A stretch of DNA of 64,000 bases, from NCBI GenBank assembly GCA_037576195.1, contig CM075103.1:36345250-36409249 (forward strand), read 5' to 3'. The notes beneath the pieces were generated by a model. It saw only the letters and a list, made by a program, of their open reading frames with translations, was not told where the DNA came from and made no database searches. Both the position numbers and the translations under genes were made by a program. The stretch's first letter is position 1; every line of letters begins with the position of its first letter. This document shows positions 61,324-64,000 of the stretch, piece by piece. This DNA is from Phytoseiulus persimilis (Eukaryota > Arthropoda > Arachnida > Mesostigmata > Phytoseiidae).

Positions 61324-62960
61324 TCAGTGACGCTGAGCCGCCGCTGAGCGGCTCGTCATTGGAAGCGACGGCGGCGCGAGTTTTCGATAACCGTTCTCAT
61401 CGTGAAATGTGTGATGCTCCAGTACCTCCGTTATGTGAATTGGGCGTCGGGCATAGGCCAAGTTGCGATGAATCTCAGGATTGTTTGGGATCATGAAGGG
61501 ACTGCCGTGACATTTTTCACCAATCGTGTGATCAATGGATCTGGAACTCTTCGTCTTCAGACGAATGGACTCCAGCCGATATTTCATGCGTAAATGGGTG
61601 GCCAACGGTGAATTCGCCGAATATTGCAATCGTCACTCACACACACTCACGCACGGGATAGATGGGATGAAATATTTGATTGAATCGATTATTGGACCTG
61701 AGAATCTGGTGAATGAAATATCCATTCCAGCACCAGGATTTCGAACGCTGTTGTTCTGAGGCCGAATGCGTCGAATTCGGGAAGCATACCGATGATTGTG
61801 ATAAGATAGAAAATATTGAGGAAGATAGAGAATGCATCCCATTTTCTCGGACAGAGGGTTGCTAGAGTGATCGGTTCCGAGAACGCACCGATGCAGAGAT
61901 GTATCCCCAAAAAAGTTTAGAACCAGCTCAGACAGGAACTTTCCTCGCCATGGTGACGGTCTGCAGATTGATAGAGTTGGAATCATCTTACCAACGATAA
62001 TAGCATGGTTGGGTGATCAAGTTAAGAATCATCTAGCTTCCAGGGTTCCGGAATCGGAGGTGATTCAAGCGAGCCGCGCAGCGACATCCTGATCGATATG
62101 GTACTGAGCTCTTGCTCTCGCTCCCTCTCTGGTGTCCGATGTCCCACATCGCACTATCCCTCCGAAAAGTCCCATCAGAATGACTGTTGCGCAATTCTCA
62201 TGTGCTTCCCTCACGGACGATTCCCGCCCGAACGAATTCGTTATCCCTCGCCCACGGTTTGAATTCTTCCCGAGCCTAGCGGAGTTTCATTGACTGTCCT
62301 TCGTCACGGCAGCCCCGACCAAACGAGCTGTGGCGGATCTTTGGATTGGCCGACATTTGGCAAAGTTTCTGATGTCTGCACCGGGCGGGACAAACCCATG
62401 CCGCGCCATTGCCTTCCAGTACGATTTTACTTAATGAATTATTTTGCTCGCAATATGTGTCGTTGGGAGCCCAGGTATGCATACATGATTAGTCATTGGG
62501 TCGAGTGTCCTGTATGAGTCAGGCGAGTAACTTCACGCAACTCGTTCAGTTTCGGCGCGATCAGGAGGGATCAGTCCTCCTCTCGAGTGTTCCAGAGATC
62601 ATGCCATAGTAGCTTTTTCCTGAACTCGCTCTGCGATGACCAGCACTCAGGATTTCGAACCACCCCCAATTCGTAGTGAAGGAGATCGCGATTTTGAACA
62701 TCATCGAAATCGGGAACGGAACGAATTCGGCGCTCGATAATATTACTCAAACCTCCATCTTCTATAAATATCCATTGAGCTATGCGCTTTTCCACCACAG
62801 TCCGGTTCTGGAGAGCTCCTGCTCCCCGAAAAAGGCTTCGTTTCACGCGCGAGTTTGAGGTAAATGATAACGTATGGCAGTGTCACGATAACGCCGCGAA
62901 TGTGTCAGTGGATTGAATGCTCTCCGACCGTGAGCTGGAAGTACGAATCAGGGGCCTGCG
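61324..62960 (-). other. Protein-like minus-strand segments, product unknown
   Basis: Several minus-strand frames read like protein: 62571-62870 (NRTVVEKRIAQWIFIEDGG, PDFDDVQNRDLLHYELGVV), 61689-61910 (KWDAFSIFLNIFYLITIIGM, a membrane-like stretch) and 61324-61629 (SPFMIPNNPEIHRNLAYARR). They lie in order on one strand and could be exons of one multi-exon gene or a decayed one. I recognise no family and cannot join them by splice sites. Opposite-strand frames here look partly protein-like too, which lowers confidence. Confidence 0.25.
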
Positions 62961-64000
62961 ACGTCCACCGGGTATCGCGGTCTTGGGCCCAGGGTCTGGG
63001 TCAGCGTATCGACCAGCCGGGCATCGCGAAGTCCTTCTGGGATCCGGCGACGGCTTTCGCTGAACCCTACCTCGCGTGCCGAAACTTGCATAGGCCCTGA
63101 AGGTGGCGGGATTTCCCTCTTGCCAACTCGATGTCGGATCTTTACCCATGGGGGGCATAAGATTGAGAAAATTATCGCCATGAGTGGCATCAGATCTTGT
63201 CGATGAGCGCCGTCTCCCGCAGAAATAGGGAAAGCAGTTAGGGCTCCGATTCAGAGGAAATTTGGTATAGCTCAACAAAGAAAGTTGAAGAAAGAAACAA
63301 GATTCCCGGATCCATGAGCACGTTGGATAGACTGTCGCAGGGCCTCGGATCACATTCGTCCCAGCGAACAGCATGCTGGAGTCTCACAGCGCGCACATGG
63401 AATCATATTCCTTCCCGAGACGAGTTTGGTATGGGATAGGCACACGTTGACGTGACTCACTCCTGAGGAGGAACTCTCCGAAAGCTTCCTCGTATCTGGT
63501 TCGGGAAAGAGTGGAAGAAAGTTCCCTAACGATGCCCTTCCAAACGGTGCTTAAGTGTTCAATGACACGCGACTTGAGGAAACTCTGCGGGACGAACAAC
63601 GACTCCGAGAGTTATCTTCATTCCCGAAAATGAGGAAATCTCGTCCTAGTTTTGGCGGCTCCCTTCTTGAGTGTCGTCGATGCATCATCGGTGTAACGAA
63701 TGTTCTTCGGTTAACGAGATGATCCGGAGGTCGAAATCCAAGCCGTGAAATCGTTCGGTGATTTCAGATTCTTTTGAAATTGCTAGGCGGGCACCAGGGC
63801 TCGCGACGGGTCACGATGACTTTTCAGTTTGTCCGTTGAGGGCGACATGCCTCACACCACACCCACTCCAGTCGGACAAGAACTATCTTTTGTTTTATTC
63901 CTTCTTCTATAATGACTTAGTTTTGGTATCATTAGCAGTTTCGCTCTCCAGCACTGGTCTGCAAAGTATACAGCTCGGTTCTTCGGGTATTCAGCCCAAT
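62961..64000. other. No recognised gene
   Basis: Nothing supported. The minus ORF 62883-63374 (163 codons) has no motif. Confidence 0.35.

Overview
The window is eukaryotic nuclear DNA from an arthropod, most likely an acarine of the phytoseiid predatory-mite type (Galendromus/Metaseiulus-like). This species call is inference. It rests on an intron-rich par-1/MARK kinase gene, an arthropod R&R cuticle protein gene, and a tandem cluster of divergent ionotropic-receptor (IR) genes, a class known to be expanded in such mites. Coding and non-coding DNA have similar, moderate GC, so many long ORFs are accidental and were left out.

Layout. (1) 1-10.4 kb: a gene-poor transposon graveyard. It holds two hAT transposase remnants, a Ty3/gypsy integrase remnant with an LTR-like start, a small inverted-repeat element and local repeats. 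(2) 10.4-30 kb: a nested tandem segmental duplication carrying four IR loci: a chimeric fragment (IR0, 15.2 kb), an intact gene (IR1, 17.7-19.3 kb), a deleted pseudogene (IR2, 22.9-23.7 kb) and a second intact gene (IR3, 26.9-28.6 kb). Units U1 and U3 repeat at a spacing of about 9.27 kb and are almost identical; U0 and U2 form a second pair offset by about 6.86 kb. Older diverged copies of the spacers lie at 10.6-12.25 kb. Remnants of a Psq/CENP-B-type helix-turn-helix are carried inside the units. (3) 30-33 kb: mostly featureless, with a possible decayed LINE reverse transcriptase. (4) 33.1-34.4 kb: a complete two-exon cuticle gene on the minus strand with a TATA box. (5) 36.2-36.9 kb: a possible first coding exon on the plus strand. 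(6) 37.7-55.9 kb: par-1/MARK on the minus strand in twelve proposed exons whose splice phases all agree, with a conserved kinase domain, UBA and C-terminal KA1 domain. It includes one GC-AG intron and one junction that needs either a 29-nt intron or a 23-nt microexon. (7) 55.9-64 kb: upstream of par-1, with no confident gene; weak minus-strand protein-like segments lie at 61.3-62.9 kb.

How it fits together. par-1 is a conserved cell-polarity kinase and the cuticle gene is a secreted structural protein; they are ordinary neighbours. The dynamic part is the IR array, which shows birth (a 9.27-kb duplication), recombination and decay of chemoreceptor-like genes in one locus. No novel prokaryote-style system was seen.
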